From: Phlyctochytrium arcticum
Lineage: Eukaryota; Chytridiomycota; Chytridiomycetes; Chytridiales; Chytridiaceae
DNA: 64,000 bases
Assembly: GCA_025602905.1 (NCBI GenBank)
Contig: JAHLKI010000019.1
Span: forward strand, 372,001-436,000
Direction of reading: 5' to 3'
A model generated the notes under the pieces. It had not been told where the DNA came from. It searched no databases and saw nothing but the letters and a program-made list of their open reading frames with translations. How positions within the stretch are numbered: position 1 is the first letter of the stretch; each line of letters starts with the position of its first letter. The translations under genes and the position numbers were made by a program. This document shows, piece after piece, positions 63,808 through 64,000 of the stretch.

Positions 63808-63817
63808 TACTCGAGTA
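63808..63817. promoter_or_regulatory. Palindrome TACTCGAGTA upstream of the M28 aminopeptidase
   Basis: A fifth copy, 115 bp upstream of the aminopeptidase ATG. The distance is similar to the copy upstream of the 38526 gene. Confidence 0.4.
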
Positions 63818-64000
63818 TTACCCTTCATGATCAAACCGAACCATGAAATGACCATGAATACTTCTTGACGAAGATGATCGCGGAATTGGCAGTGAATTCT
63901 ATACAGGACCTGAAAGGGGGCGCTGTATCATTGCTTCGTACTCGGCTACGATCATACCCTATCGTATCGAAAGCATTTTGCAAGTGGGTGTTTGCAACCT

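Overview
The window looks like nuclear DNA of a flagellated (zoosporic) fungus, most likely a chytrid of the Spizellomycetales type. Evidence: many spliceosomal introns of about 45-90 nt with GTRNGT donors and YAG acceptors; fungal protein families (Mgm101, fungal-type endopolyphosphatase, fungal FUSC/Bre4-type exporter, aminopeptidase Y); and genes normally found only in organisms with a motile cilium (LRRC23, CFAP300, an IQCE-like protein, ARL2BP). The order assignment is inference from gene content; no rRNA or other marker is present. No tRNA, rRNA or CRISPR array was seen.

Layout. 1-1.8 kb: two ciliary genes in convergent orientation (LRRC23 fragment, CFAP300). 2-4.1 kb: spliceosome-associated FRA10AC1 and histone H2A ending in SQEY. 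4.9-6 kb: a probable broken transcription-factor gene. 7.1-12.1 kb: SEC61 alpha and the ER lectin OS-9/Yos9. 12.3-16.3 kb: FAM210-like mitochondrial protein, a small unknown protein, the mtDNA recombination protein Mgm101, and a secreted proline-rich protein. 16.3-18.8 kb: gene-poor, with a strong inverted repeat. 18.9-31.9 kb: reticulon, SDHAF2, IQCE-like protein, SCOC-domain protein, PP2A methylesterase, endopolyphosphatase, and a glutaredoxin-like protein. 31.9-37.4 kb: ARL2BP, the dynactin subunit Arp11/ACTR10, and the DEAD-box helicase Dbp2/DDX5. 38.5-48.3 kb: a membrane protein with a Cys-rich ectodomain, a CRIB-bearing MST/Hippo-type Ste20 kinase, an AIG1-like membrane protein, and a polytopic membrane protein with a 7-nt micro-exon. 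49.4-59.3 kb: a PEBP protein, ribosomal protein L11, phosphoketolase, and a FUSC-type exporter. 59.5-61.7 kb: mobile DNA, comprising a foldback element with a C31 tract, a frameshifted transposase remnant, and the 3' part of a Fanzor (eukaryotic TnpB-like RNA-guided nuclease) gene. 62-63.7 kb: a secreted M28 aminopeptidase.

Most intact genes are housekeeping genes with no evident operon-like linkage. Recurring themes are cilium, ER/secretory pathway and mitochondrial maintenance. The most unusual locus is the Fanzor/transposase graveyard at 59.5-61.7 kb. Exon boundaries were derived by eye from splice consensus, frame and family similarity, and were checked for frame continuity except where stated.
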